64,000 nucleotides of DNA, from contig NZ_LKKO01000033.1 in assembly GCF_001455965.1 (NCBI RefSeq), positions 1 to 64,000 on the forward strand, written 5' to 3'. A program made the position numbers and the translations under genes. How positions within the stretch are numbered: position 1 is the first letter of the stretch; every line of letters starts with the position of its first letter. This document shows positions 25,904-35,125 of this stretch, one piece after another. The notes under the pieces were generated by a model. The model made no database searches. It had not been told where the DNA came from and saw nothing but the letters and a program-made list of their open reading frames with translations. The stretch is from Methylobacterium sp. GXS13 (lineage in GTDB: Bacteria > Pseudomonadota > Alphaproteobacteria > Rhizobiales > Beijerinckiaceae).

Positions 25904-26266
25904 ATGCGCCGATCCCTGCACACGGACGAGGAGATCGCGTTCCTGCTCGCGGAGGCCGCGCGCGGCATACCGGTTGCCGAGATTTGCGCGAGCGCCCATG
26001 TCTCGCTCGGCACCTACTACCGCTGGCGACGGCGGCTCGGTGGGCTGAAGCCTGCGGGTGTGGCCCGGCTCGCTCAGGTCGAGCGGGAGAATGCCGGACT
26101 CCGGGCAGAGGTGCAGCGGCTCCGCGCCGCCCTGCTCCTGCAGCCGGTGCGGGCAGAGCCGATCCGGACGGCCGTGACCGAACGCACGGCCCCCCACCAG
26201 GGACCGCGCCATCGCGGCGCGGCCGCCTGTGTCGGCCGCTTCGCCTTCGGGCGAAGCGCGAACTGA
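25904..26266 (+). CDS. Orphan IS3 OrfA-like helix-turn-helix protein
   Basis: A 120-residue frame opening MRRSLHTDEEIAFLLAEAAR, then AEICASAHVSLGTYYRWRRR, which is the IS3-type HTH (usually ...DLCRKHGVSEATYYRWR). A coiled coil follows (LAQVERENAGLRAEVQRLRA). No orfB, A7 slippery run or inverted repeats are nearby, and the C-terminal ~40 residues look random. It is either a decayed IS remnant or a stand-alone derivative of OrfA. It lies 20 bp from the convergent formamidase gene. Confidence 0.5.
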   Translation: MRRSLHTDEEIAFLLAEAARGIPVAEICASAHVSLGTYYRWRRRLGGLKPAGVARLAQVERENAGLRAEVQRLRAALLLQPVRAEPIRTAVTERTAPHQGPRHRGAAACVGRFAFGRSAN

Positions 26267-26286
26267 TCTCTCGAATCCTCGCCGCC

Positions 26287-27249
26287 TCAGGCGGACTTGG
26301 CGGGAGCCGTGCCCAGGGCGGACTTGGGCATGAGCATGTGCACGCCCTTGTTGCCGTCCACTGTCTGGGTGATCCGCAGGTTACCGGCCAGCGAGCACAG
26401 CATGTAGGCCTGGTTGCGGGTGAGGCTGGTCCGGGCGCAGACCAGACGCACCATCTCGCGCACCGCCTGTCGCATCGCCTCGTCGAGGCTTTCGTGAAGG
26501 CCGATCGACATCAGGTCGGTGGGGGTCTCGGCGAAGGGCCAGGCGCCGGGGAGATCCTTGCGCACTGTGAGCCGGAAGGTGCCGGTGAGTCCCGTCTCCA
26601 GGGCGGTGATGCAGACCTCGCCGTCGCCCTGCACGCCATGGCCGTCGCCTGCATAGAAGCAGCCGCCGGGATTGAAGACCGGCAGGTAGAGCGTCGTGCC
26701 GACGCGCATCTCCTTGTTATCCATGTTGCCGCCGAAGGCGCGGGGGACCGGCGTGCCGACCCGGCCCCGGGCGGCCGGCGGGGCGGTGCCCATGATGCCG
26801 AAGAACGGATCGAGGGGCAGCTCGGTCCCCCAGGGTAGGCGGCAGAGGCCGCTGGCCGTGTCGATGTCGGCGTGGACGGTCTCGTACTCGGTGAACTCGT
26901 CCGGCAGGGTGCCAAGCAGCGGCAGGATCGCCACGAAGCCCCAGTCGAGGCGGAACTTGAGGTCGAGGATGTCGACCTGCAGCATGTCGCCGGGCTCGGC
27001 CCCCGTCACATGGACCGGGCCCGTGACGAAGTGCGGACCGGGGCCGCGCTCCAGCGTGTCGAGGGCGTGGAGCAGGTCGGCCGGCACCCGGGCCGGGTCG
27101 GGGTGGAGCGACTCGCGCCCGCCCGCCGGATGCGAGTGCAGGGTGACAGTGTCGCCGGACGCGACCGTGAGCACCGGCGGCAGCGCCGCGTCGAAGTAGC
27201 CGAGCACCATCGTCTCGGGCGTGGCGGGAATCTCGTGATGGGTGGGCAC
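26287..27249 (-). CDS. fmdA: Acetamidase/formamidase family protein
   Basis: A 320-residue cytosolic amidohydrolase of the FmdA/AmdA family, which splits formamide or acetamide into acid and ammonia. Visible hallmarks are PPVLTVASGDTVTLHSH near the start, HVTGAEPGDMLQVDILDLK, the metal/active-site-like GGCFYAGDGHGVQGDGEVC and a C-terminal QAYMLCSLAGNLRITQTVDG. Length is between the short (~310) and long (~410) family members. It is the last gene after a Urt-type importer in the same orientation, 20 bp downstream. This matches known FmdA-FmdDEF systems for short-chain amides and urea. Formamide, acetamide or another small amide is the likely substrate. Confidence 0.85.
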   Translation of the reverse strand: MPTHHEIPATPETMVLGYFDAALPPVLTVASGDTVTLHSHPAGGRESLHPDPARVPADLLHALDTLERGPGPHFVTGPVHVTGAEPGDMLQVDILDLKFRLDWGFVAILPLLGTLPDEFTEYETVHADIDTASGLCRLPWGTELPLDPFFGIMGTAPPAARGRVGTPVPRAFGGNMDNKEMRVGTTLYLPVFNPGGCFYAGDGHGVQGDGEVCITALETGLTGTFRLTVRKDLPGAWPFAETPTDLMSIGLHESLDEAMRQAVREMVRLVCARTSLTRNQAYMLCSLAGNLRITQTVDGNKGVHMLMPKSALGTAPAKSA

Positions 27250-27269
27250 GGCGTCTCCTCGGGTTTCTG

Positions 27270-27983
27270 TCAGACGACGATGTGACGGGTGAGAGATTCG
27301 AGATTCAACGAGCCGGCGTCTCCGCGCTCGACGACGCTGCCCCGGGACAGCACCACCACCGCGTCGGCAACCCGGAGCGCGAAGTCGAGATACTGCTCCA
27401 CGAGCAGCACCGTGATCCGCCCCTTCAGGCCGGCGATCACCGTCTCGATGGCGGCGACGATCGAGGGCTGGATGCCTTCCGTCGGCTCGTCGAGCAGGAT
27501 GGCGCGGGGTCGGGTGGCCAGCGCCCGGGCGATGGCGAGCTGTTGCTGCTGGCCGCCCGAGAGCTTGCCGCCCGGGCGGTGCCAGAGGCTGCGCAAAGCC
27601 GGGAACAGGACGGCCGCCTCGTCGATCGCGTCGGTGCGATCGAGCCCGTGAGCCCGGGCCGCGACCCGCAGGTTCTCGGCGACCGTCAGGTCGGGGAAGA
27701 TCTCGCGTCCCTGGGGCACGTAGGCGAGCCCCGCACGGGCGCGCCTGTCGGGGGACAGGCGGGTCAGGTCGGTCCCGTCGAGGGCGATCTGGCCGCGGCT
27801 CGCCGGGATCAGGCCGGTGAGGCAGCGCAGCAGCGTCGTCTTGCCGGCGCCGTTGCGGCCGAGCACGGCGAGGCAGGCCCCCGGCTCGACTGCGAGGCCG
27901 ATCCCGCGCAGCACCTGTGCACTGCCGTAATGCTGGTCGAGCCCCTCGACATCGAGGCGCGCGGGTGCGGGCGCATGGGTCAT
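27270..27983 (-). CDS. urtE: Urea/short-amide ABC transporter ATP-binding protein (UrtE type)
   Basis: A 237-residue ATPase of the branched-chain amino-acid/urea class. Walker A is GRNGAGKTT, signature LSGGQQQQ, Walker B ILLDEPTEGIQP and the H-loop EQYLDFALRVAD. DEPTEGIQPSIV and VLLVEQYLDFA are characteristic of UrtE. It overlaps urtD by four bases and precedes the formamidase gene. Confidence 0.88.
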   Translation of the reverse strand: MTHAPAPARLDVEGLDQHYGSAQVLRGIGLAVEPGACLAVLGRNGAGKTTLLRCLTGLIPASRGQIALDGTDLTRLSPDRRARAGLAYVPQGREIFPDLTVAENLRVAARAHGLDRTDAIDEAAVLFPALRSLWHRPGGKLSGGQQQQLAIARALATRPRAILLDEPTEGIQPSIVAAIETVIAGLKGRITVLLVEQYLDFALRVADAVVVLSRGSVVERGDAGSLNLESLTRHIVV

Positions 27984-28690
27984 CGGCCGAGGAAGACCTC
28001 GATCACGCGGGCATCGCGCCGGGCGCCGGGCATGCTGCCTTCGTAGAGCGTTCGCCCCTCGTGCAAGACCGTCACCCGGTCGGCGATGGCCTCGACGAAG
28101 CCCATGTCGTGCTCGATCACCAGGATCACTCTGTCCGGCCGACGGAGTGCCCGGATCAGCGCGGCGGTATGGGCCGTCTCGGCATCGGACAGGCCGGCCA
28201 CGGGTTCGTCGAGCAGGAGGAGCCTGGGCTCGGCGGCCAGGACCATCCCGATCTCCAGCCACTGCTTCTCGCCATGCGCCAGGGTGCCGGCGGGCACTGT
28301 GGCGCGTGGGGCGAGGCCGATCTCCGCCAGGACGGAAGCGATGCGAGCGGGGCGTTCGCGCGCCGGCAGCGCAGGGCCGCAGCCGATCTCCAGGTTCTCG
28401 CGCAGGGTGAGCGCCGGGAAGACGCTCGGCTTCTGGAACTTCCGCCGCACGCCGGCGCGGGCGATCTCGGCCTCGGAGCGCTTGGTCAGGTCGATCCGGT
28501 CGCCGAGCATCACCCGGCCGGAGACCGGCTTGGTGACGCCCGAGATCACGTCGAGCAGCGTGGTCTTGCCAGCGCCGTTCGGGCCGATCACGGCCCGCAC
28601 CTCGCCCGGGTCGACCGCGAGCGACACCGCATCGAGCGCCGTGAAGCGGCCGAAGGCGACGGTCAGGGCCTCGACGGTGAGGGCGCTCAT
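27980..28690 (-). CDS. urtD: Urea/short-amide ABC transporter ATP-binding protein (UrtD type)
   Basis: A 236-residue ATPase. Walker A is GPNGAGKTT, followed by RRKFQKPSVFPALTLRENLE, a sequence diagnostic of UrtD/LivG-like subunits. The signature is a degenerate LAHGEKQWLEIG, as is normal in UrtD, and Walker B is LLLLDEPVAGLSD. ATGA overlaps join it to urtC and urtE. Confidence 0.9.
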   Translation of the reverse strand: MSALTVEALTVAFGRFTALDAVSLAVDPGEVRAVIGPNGAGKTTLLDVISGVTKPVSGRVMLGDRIDLTKRSEAEIARAGVRRKFQKPSVFPALTLRENLEIGCGPALPARERPARIASVLAEIGLAPRATVPAGTLAHGEKQWLEIGMVLAAEPRLLLLDEPVAGLSDAETAHTAALIRALRRPDRVILVIEHDMGFVEAIADRVTVLHEGRTLYEGSMPGARRDARVIEVFLGR

Positions 28691-29790
28691 CGGGCGGCCC
28701 GCAGCCAGGTTGGGCGTAGGCGCAAACCCACGAGATCGAGCAGGCCGTTCGGCAGGCCCAGCACCACGAGGAGCACCAGCCCCGACAGGATGAAGGGCCA
28801 CGCCTCCGGCATCGCGGCGCTGAGCCAGAACTTCAGGCCGTTGACGAGGATGGCACCGATCACCGCCCCGCCGAGCCGTCCCAGGCCGCCGATGGCGACC
28901 CAGACGGCGATCTCGATGGAAAGATCGGGCGCCAGCACCCGCGGGTTGATGATGCCGACCTGCGGCACGTAGAGGATGCCGGCGAGCGCGGCGATCATGG
29001 CCGAGAGGCACCAGATCCCGAGCTTCAACCGGGTGGTGCTGTAGCCGAGGGTGCGCAGGCGGGTCTCGTCGTCGCGACAGGCGAGCATGCGGCGCCCGAT
29101 TGCGCTGCCGACCAGCACCCGCGCGCCCGCGAGCACCGCAGTCAGCGCCAGCAGGGCCGCGACCGCGAGGCCGGTGACCACGCCGGGCGATCCCATGGGC
29201 CAGCCGAACAGCAGTGGGAAACCGGTCCTGCCGTTGTTGCCGCCGAGCCCGGTGTCGTTGCGGTACATCAGCAGCATCGCGACGTAGACGAGCGCCTGGC
29301 TGATGATCGAGAAGTAGACGCCGTTGACCCGCGAGCGGAACGAGGCGAGCCCGAACACGAAGGCGACGAGGCCGGCGAGCGCCAGCGCCAGCACGAACGC
29401 GTACGGCGCGTGGTCGAGGCCCACCCAGTAGGCCGGCAGGCTCTTCCAGCCCATGAACTGCACGAAATCCGGCAGCGCGCCGGTCACGGCGGCACCGTGG
29501 GCCAGCAGGTGCATGGCGCACACATAGCCGCCGATCGCGAAGAACAGCCCATGCCCGAGGCTGAGGATGCCGAGATAGCCCCAGACCAGGTCGAGGGACA
29601 CCGCGAGGATCGCGAAGGCGGCAAGCTGACCGATGGCGTTGATCAGGTACGGCGCTGGCGGCGCCACCAGAAGGGCGACGGCGGCGGCGAGGCAGAGGCC
29701 GACGAGGCCGGCGACCAGGGGATCGCGCACCGCGCGGCGCGCCGGTCCGAGGGGGCTCGCGAGGGCGGTCGTCTGCGCTGCGCCGTTCAT
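28687..29790 (-). CDS. urtC: Urea/short-amide ABC transporter permease (UrtC type)
   Basis: A 367-residue inner-membrane permease of the LivM/UrtC class with about nine helices. Characteristic blocks are SLDLVWGYLGILSLGHGLFF (helix 2-3 turn), RSRVNGVYFSIISQALVY and the late WVAIGGLGRLGGAVIGAILV. Urt features include NNGRTGFPLLFG and YLNAIGQ-like motifs near the N-terminus. It overlaps both neighbours. Confidence 0.9.
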   Translation of the reverse strand: MNGAAQTTALASPLGPARRAVRDPLVAGLVGLCLAAAVALLVAPPAPYLINAIGQLAAFAILAVSLDLVWGYLGILSLGHGLFFAIGGYVCAMHLLAHGAAVTGALPDFVQFMGWKSLPAYWVGLDHAPYAFVLALALAGLVAFVFGLASFRSRVNGVYFSIISQALVYVAMLLMYRNDTGLGGNNGRTGFPLLFGWPMGSPGVVTGLAVAALLALTAVLAGARVLVGSAIGRRMLACRDDETRLRTLGYSTTRLKLGIWCLSAMIAALAGILYVPQVGIINPRVLAPDLSIEIAVWVAIGGLGRLGGAVIGAILVNGLKFWLSAAMPEAWPFILSGLVLLVVLGLPNGLLDLVGLRLRPTWLRAAR

Positions 29791-31409
29791 CGCCGCCGCC
29801 GCACCGCGAACAGGCCCTCGGGCCGGCGCTGCAGGAACAGGATGATGCCGATGAGCACGATCACCTTGGCCGCGACCGCGCCCGAGATCGGCTCGATCAG
29901 GACGTTGGCGCCGCCAACCCCAAGGGCCGCCACCAGGGTTCCGGCAAGGCTGCCGACGCCGCCGAGCACCACGACCATGAAGCTATCGACGATGAAGCCA
30001 GATCCCATGCCGGGATTGACGCTGTAGATCGGGCATAGCGCCACGCCGGCGAGGCCCGCCAGCCCCGAGCCCAACCCGAAGGCGAGGCGGTCGACCCGGC
30101 GGGTCGGCAAGCCCAGGCAGGCGGCCATGTCGCGGTTCTGGGTCACGGCCCGGATGTCGAGCCCCAGCGGCGTGCGGCGCAGGATCAGCAGCGTCAGGAC
30201 CAGCGTCGCCGCCGCGAAGCCGATCGCGAAGAGGCGGTTCCAAGTGACGACGAAGTCCGCGTAGAGCGGCACGCCGCCGCTGACATAGGCCGGCATGGCG
30301 AATTGGAGGTTCTGAGTGCCGACGGTCACGCGCACGAGGTTCACCAGGAACAGGCTCACCGCCCAGGTGGCGAGCAGGCTCATCAGCGGACGCCGGTAGA
30401 GGTGGCGCAGGATCAGCGCCTCGACGACGATGCCGACCAGGGCGACCGCCAGGAAGGCGACCGGGATCGCCGCCACGAGGTAGAAGTCGAGCAGCGCGGG
30501 GGCGAACCGACGCAGCACCTCCTGCACGCCGTAGGTGGCGTAGGCGCCGAGCATGATGAACTCGCCCTGCGCGAGGTTGATCACGCCCATCAGCCCAAAG
30601 ATGATCGCGAGCCCGGCCGCCGCCATGAAAAGGATACTGGCGAAGCTCAGGCCGTTGTAGAGGATCGCGAGGCCATCGCCGATCGTGACCGCACGCCCGA
30701 CCTTGGCGAGACCCGCATCGAGGGCGGCCCGGAAGGCTGGGTCGGAACCGTAGGCGGGGTCGCCCTTCAGTGCGGCGAGCCGCGCCGCGGCGGCCCCGGA
30801 CGGGCTCGCGGCCACGGCGGCGATCGCCGCCCGGCGCCGGGTCGGATCGGGCGAGGACAGGGCGGCGCCCTGGGCGAGGCCGGCGATCGTCCCCTTCAGA
30901 GCAGCATCTGTCTCCGCGTTTCGCGCCCGATCGAGCACCGCCGCCGGGACGGTGGCGATGCGCCGTTCCAGGACCGCAAGACCGGCAGAGCGCGCTGCGG
31001 GCGTCTCTTCGGTGAGCAGCGCCACCACGCCGCGTGCGGTCTCGACGGCGGCACGCTGGCGCAGGCCGAGGACCGGCGCGCGTGCCTCGGCGGACGGCCG
31101 CGGCGCGCCGGTCACGGCGTCCTGGCCCCCCGCCGCATTCGGGCTCTCGAGCAACAGGGCACCGTCCGGCGGGCAGGTGAGGCGCCGCTCGGCGAGGGCG
31201 CCGAGAAGCCCCCCGGCGAAGGCGAGGTCGTCCGCCGGCAGATCGCCGCCGGCGCGGACGAGCCCCTCGGCGGCGCCGACCTGCGCGGCGCCATCCTTGC
31301 ACAAGGACCCGGCGAACATCGTCCGGTCGAGCGGCGCTGCGGAGGCTGGGATTGCCAGGAGCGCCAGATACCAGAGCGCCAGGAGAGCACGCCGAATCGG
31401 ATCAACCAT
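29787..31409 (-). CDS. urtB: Urea/short-amide ABC transporter permease (UrtB type) with periplasmic N-terminal domain
   Basis: 540 residues, much longer than LivH (~290). A signal-anchor (RRALLALWYLALLAIPASAA) is followed by a ~220-residue extracytoplasmic domain rich in Ala and acidic residues with HEAT-like repeats, the mark of UrtB. The permease part begins near GLAILYNGLSFASILFMAAA and includes IIFGLMGVINLAQGEFIMLG and the EAA-like QNRDMAACLGLPTRRVD. The start at 31409 overlaps the urtA stop by eight bases. Confidence 0.9.
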   Translation of the reverse strand: MVDPIRRALLALWYLALLAIPASAAPLDRTMFAGSLCKDGAAQVGAAEGLVRAGGDLPADDLAFAGGLLGALAERRLTCPPDGALLLESPNAAGGQDAVTGAPRPSAEARAPVLGLRQRAAVETARGVVALLTEETPAARSAGLAVLERRIATVPAAVLDRARNAETDAALKGTIAGLAQGAALSSPDPTRRRAAIAAVAASPSGAAAARLAALKGDPAYGSDPAFRAALDAGLAKVGRAVTIGDGLAILYNGLSFASILFMAAAGLAIIFGLMGVINLAQGEFIMLGAYATYGVQEVLRRFAPALLDFYLVAAIPVAFLAVALVGIVVEALILRHLYRRPLMSLLATWAVSLFLVNLVRVTVGTQNLQFAMPAYVSGGVPLYADFVVTWNRLFAIGFAAATLVLTLLILRRTPLGLDIRAVTQNRDMAACLGLPTRRVDRLAFGLGSGLAGLAGVALCPIYSVNPGMGSGFIVDSFMVVVLGGVGSLAGTLVAALGVGGANVLIEPISGAVAAKVIVLIGIILFLQRRPEGLFAVRRRR

Positions 31410-32628
31410 AGGGGCTGAACGGGACCGGCTTCGGCGCGTCGGCGGATTGCACGAGCACGTCGAAGCCACGCTTCTCGTTGACCGACCCGATGAAGACGCC
31501 GCGGGAGACGTAGTTGTTCTCCCCCGTCATGGTCAGCGTGTAGCCCGACGGGTCGTCGAAGCTGAGGCCCGCGAAGGCCTCGCGCACCTCTGGAACCGCG
31601 AAGGAGCCCGCCTTGGCGGCGGCCAGCGCCCAGAGATGGACGCTGTCGTAGGCCGAGACCATCGGATCGATCACCGTATCTGCACTGAATGGGACGTTCT
31701 TGGCCTTCACGTATGAGGCCCAGTCACCGAGGAACGTCTTGTTCCGCTCGCCCTTGGCGGCCTGGAGATAGGCCCAGCAGTTCAGGTGGCCGACGAGCTT
31801 GCCGGTATCGAGACCCTCGAGATCCGCTTCCACCATGTCGAGCCCAAGGATCGGCACGTCGGTGGCGCTGATGCCCTGGTTGGCGAATTCGCGCAGGAAA
31901 TCGGGGATCGAGGAGCCAACGACGGTCAGCACCACGATCGGCTGGCCCCCGGGCTGGCTGGCGAAGCTGCGCACCTGGTTCACGAGGGTCTGGAAGTTCG
32001 AGAAGCCGAAGGGGACGTATTCCTCGCGCCACGCACTTTCCGGGACCCCCTTGCTCTTCCAGTAGCCCTTCAGCTGCTTGTTGATCGTGCGCGGCCAGAC
32101 GTAGTCCGAGCCGATCATGAAGAAGCGCTTCGCGCCGACGCCGTCCTGACCCATCAGGTAGTCCACCGCCGGCAGTACGGAGCTCGCGGGCGGCGAGTTC
32201 ACGTAGACGACGTTCTTGGAATTCTCGTCGCCCTCGAAATGGAGCGGGTAGAACAACAACCCGTCATTCTGCTCGACGACGGGCAGCACCGATTTACGGG
32301 ACACGGAGGTCCAGCAGCCGAACAGGGCCGCGACCTTCTCCTGCTGCAGCATCTGCCGTCCGACCTGCGCGTAGAGTGGCCAGTCCGAGGCCGGATCGGA
32401 GGTCAGCACCTCGATCTGGCGGCCGTTGACGCCGCCGCGGCCGTTGATCTCGTCGGCGGCCATGCGGACCACATGGTTCAGCCGGCCCTCGATATTGGCC
32501 ATCGTGCCGGATGACGAGAACAGGCAGCCGAGCTTGACGGTGTCGGCGGCGAAGGCCGGCCGGATGAGAGCCGGCGCCGCGAGCAGCGCCGCGGTGCCGA
32601 CGAAGCTGCGCCGCGTGAGATGCGTCAT
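31402..32628 (-). CDS. urtA: Urea/short-amide ABC transporter substrate-binding protein (UrtA/FmdD type)
   Basis: A 408-residue exported binding protein. Its N-terminus MTHLTRRSFVGTAALLAAPA has a twin-arginine motif. The block DPASDWPLYAQ followed by ALFGCWTSVSRKSVLPVVE is highly diagnostic of UrtA, as is GLLFYPLHFEGDENSKNVVY. It heads the operon urtABCDE-fmdA. Because a formamidase follows and no urease gene is in the window, amides are as likely as urea for the cargo. The ATG at 32628, preceded by GGGA, is preferred over a TTG at 32646. Confidence 0.88.
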   Translation of the reverse strand: MTHLTRRSFVGTAALLAAPALIRPAFAADTVKLGCLFSSSGTMANIEGRLNHVVRMAADEINGRGGVNGRQIEVLTSDPASDWPLYAQVGRQMLQQEKVAALFGCWTSVSRKSVLPVVEQNDGLLFYPLHFEGDENSKNVVYVNSPPASSVLPAVDYLMGQDGVGAKRFFMIGSDYVWPRTINKQLKGYWKSKGVPESAWREEYVPFGFSNFQTLVNQVRSFASQPGGQPIVVLTVVGSSIPDFLREFANQGISATDVPILGLDMVEADLEGLDTGKLVGHLNCWAYLQAAKGERNKTFLGDWASYVKAKNVPFSADTVIDPMVSAYDSVHLWALAAAKAGSFAVPEVREAFAGLSFDDPSGYTLTMTGENNYVSRGVFIGSVNEKRGFDVLVQSADAPKPVPFSPYG

Positions 32629-33138
32629 CGATCCCGAAGCTCCCAAGGATTGAGCGCCCGATTGTCGACCGATGTTCGGTAACCGGGAAGGTCAAAGAGG
32701 CTGCAGGCCGGCGAGGATCTTGCGCATATTGACGGCACATGCGCGCACGAATGGCGGTCTTCGGCTGAGAACGTCAAAATTATCGTATCAATTACGAGTT
32801 TCTCAACCGTCGGAAACGGGGCGCGACTTCGTCAAAATCACGAGGGCAGGTGCATCCAGCCCACGTCACCGGGGCGCAGGAATGCCTGCGCCGGTCGAGG
32901 CGCGTCCTACCAGACGTTTCGGTCGCGAATGGCACGCTTCTTGTGAGCATCACATCAGCGCAGCGTCGCGCAAAGCGACGACTACGGGTTGGTGTGCCGT
33001 CGATACTGTGAGGTGCCGGGTGACCGGATCTCCGCGACCGCTTTGCCCCAATCACGACCTCGACATAGTCGCGCGTCCGGCCGGGAGCCGGCGCACCGCC
33101 TGAAAGACTCCGACATCCGCCTCCTGAGGAGAGCCGAT
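32629..33138. other. Divergent promoter region between two importer operons
   Basis: 510 bp between urtA (minus) and an NMT1-type binding-protein gene (plus). No gene is supported. A lower-GC patch around 32770-32815 (CGTATCAATTACG, a weak 4-5-4 dyad) could hold promoters, but no -35/-10 pair can be assigned with confidence. Confidence 0.4.
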
Positions 33139-34191
33139 ATGTGCGACCGTCACGGCGATTATCGCGTTCCCGATTTCTCACGGTTCAAGCCCAGCCGCAG
33201 ACGCTTTCTCGGCGGAACTGCCGCGGCACTCACGCTCGCCGTGGGGCCCGGCACGATCGGCCGGATCGCGGCGGCCACCGGCATCCGGGCGACGCACGGG
33301 ACCGGCTTCTGCAATTTGAACTTCTTCCTGGCCGAGGCGATGCAACTCGCCAAGGACGACGGTCTCACCATCGACTTCGTGAACACGCCGACCTTTTCGG
33401 ATCAGGTCACCTTCCTCGGGATGGGTCAGGTCGATGCCGGCGTGATGCCCTATACGAGCTTCATGGCACTCTACGATGCGGGTGCCCCGGTGAAGATCGT
33501 GGCGGGCGGCGGCATCGAGGGCTGCGTGCTCGTAGCCCAGCCGGGCCTCGACAGTCCGGAGAAGCTCAAGGGCAAGACACTCGGCACCTTCCAGCTCGAT
33601 ACGCTCGAAGTACTGCCCTACGACTGGCTGAAGAAGAACGGCGTCGCCTTCAAGGACATCACGGTCCGCTACATGGGGTCCACCCCGGAGGCCGTGGAGG
33701 CGTTCCGCGCCGGCGCCCTCGACATCATCTCCACGATCGAGCCCTACGGCACGGCGCTGCTGACCGACGTGAAGGGCGCCGTAAAGCTCTCCGACGGCAC
33801 CGACATCTACGGCAAGGGCTATACTGACTGCGTGCTCGCCGTGCGCAATGAGCTGATGGCCAAGAAGCCGGGCGCCGTTAAAGCTCTGATCAAGAGCATG
33901 ATGAAGGCTCAGGCCCTGGCCGAGGGCGACCCCCAGGCCGCCCTGAACAAGCTCGTCGGCTCCTACTACAAGACCTCGATGAGCAACGCCCAGCTCGCCA
34001 TGGGCCGGCAGCCCTCGGTGGTGGACGCACGCAACCAGACCCAATTCATCCTCGACCGGACCGATTCCGTCGCCGAGATGGGCTACATCAAGAAGAAGCC
34101 CGGCCGCGACGCGATCGACTGGACGCTCTTGGAGCAAGTTATCGCCGAGAACCCTGATCTCTACGGCAAGCTCAAGCTGAAGTCGGCCTGA
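33139..34191 (+). CDS. NMT1/THI5-like ABC transporter substrate-binding protein
   Basis: A 350-residue exported binding protein of the nitrate/sulfonate/pyrimidine (SsuA/ThiY) class. The twin-arginine motif SRRRFLGG is at residues 19-26, followed by a hydrophobic stretch. Landmarks are FFLAEAMQLAKDDGLTIDFV, LGMGQVDAGVMPYTSF and GKTLGTFQLDTLEV. The start at 33139 has GAGGAGAG a few bases upstream; an earlier start at 32989 would put ~50 residues before the Tat signal and is rejected. It is followed by permease, ATPase and an amidohydrolase, so cargo may be a cyclic amide, triazine or pyrimidine-like compound (inference). Confidence 0.85.
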   Translation: MCDRHGDYRVPDFSRFKPSRRRFLGGTAAALTLAVGPGTIGRIAAATGIRATHGTGFCNLNFFLAEAMQLAKDDGLTIDFVNTPTFSDQVTFLGMGQVDAGVMPYTSFMALYDAGAPVKIVAGGGIEGCVLVAQPGLDSPEKLKGKTLGTFQLDTLEVLPYDWLKKNGVAFKDITVRYMGSTPEAVEAFRAGALDIISTIEPYGTALLTDVKGAVKLSDGTDIYGKGYTDCVLAVRNELMAKKPGAVKALIKSMMKAQALAEGDPQAALNKLVGSYYKTSMSNAQLAMGRQPSVVDARNQTQFILDRTDSVAEMGYIKKKPGRDAIDWTLLEQVIAENPDLYGKLKLKSA

Positions 34192-34195
34192 GCGG

Positions 34196-35125
34196 ATGGC
34201 CATCGATCTTGCCCGCGCCGCCGCCGTTCCGCACGGCCAGCCGCGCCTCCCGTTCGCGCAGCGCCTCGCTCTGCCCGACGGGCTCGTCCCGCTTCTGCAA
34301 CGGATCGGCTGGATGCTGGTCTCAGTCGGCTGCTTCGCCGGCCTCTGGGAGCTGCTCTGGGCGTTCGGCATCGCCGATGCCAAGCTGCTGCCGCCGCCGC
34401 ACATCTTCCTCGGCAACCTCGTAGAGCAGGCACGCTTCTTCAACACCGCCCAGCGCTGGCAGATCGGCACCGGGATGACCGCCGGCCCAAGCCCCGCCAT
34501 GGCGGTGTTGATCACAGTGATGGCCTCTACCGGCCGGGTGTTGGCAGGACTGTTCCTGGCCGCGACCCTGTCGATCCTCGTCGGCGTGACGATCCGCTAT
34601 TTCGTGCTGTTCGAGCGGCTGACCTTGCCGACCATCACGCTCCTGGCGCCGGTCTCGCCGATCGCGTGGCTGCCGGTGGCGATCTTCATGTTCGGGATCG
34701 GCAACGCTCCGGCGATCTTCATGGTGTTCATCGCCCTATTCTTCACGATGGTCCTCTCCACCGTCCATCAGATCGACGGGGTCAACCGGAACTACATCAA
34801 CGTCGCCCGGACGATGGGTGCGTCGAAGCGCCAGATCTATGCACGAGTGATCGTGCCGGCGATCCTGCCGGGGCTTCTGGCAGTGCTTCGTCTCAACCTG
34901 TTCGGGGCCTGGATGGTGGTCCTCGTCGCCGAGGCGACCGGCGTTGGCTACGGGCTCGGTCAGGTGATCATGCTGGCGCGTAACACCTTCAACCCGTCGC
35001 TAGTCTTCTTCACCATCACGCTGATTGGCCTCCTCGGCTTTGCCTTTGATCTGCTGTTTCGGCTGGTTCAGCGGCGGATGCTCTACTGGCTGCCACGCGC
35101 CGCGGGATCTTCCCTTGGACTCTGA
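34196..35125 (+). CDS. ABC transporter permease (SsuC/TauC/ThiX type)
   Basis: A 309-residue inner-membrane permease. Helix 1 is SVGCFAGLWELLWAFGIADA. The typical LPPPHIFLGNL follows, and the EAA loop is NYINVARTMGASKRQIYARV. Other marks are LAPVSPIAWLPVAIFMFGIG and AEATGVGYGLGQVIMLARN. It starts 4 bp after the binding protein stop, and its end overlaps the TTG start proposed for the ATPase. Confidence 0.88.
   Translation: MAIDLARAAAVPHGQPRLPFAQRLALPDGLVPLLQRIGWMLVSVGCFAGLWELLWAFGIADAKLLPPPHIFLGNLVEQARFFNTAQRWQIGTGMTAGPSPAMAVLITVMASTGRVLAGLFLAATLSILVGVTIRYFVLFERLTLPTITLLAPVSPIAWLPVAIFMFGIGNAPAIFMVFIALFFTMVLSTVHQIDGVNRNYINVARTMGASKRQIYARVIVPAILPGLLAVLRLNLFGAWMVVLVAEATGVGYGLGQVIMLARNTFNPSLVFFTITLIGLLGFAFDLLFRLVQRRMLYWLPRAAGSSLGL

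Noticed and set aside
32672-33103. A 143-codon plus-strand frame between two divergent operons
   Set aside because: No motif, Arg/Ser-rich, no ribosome site; the region is better read as promoter DNA.
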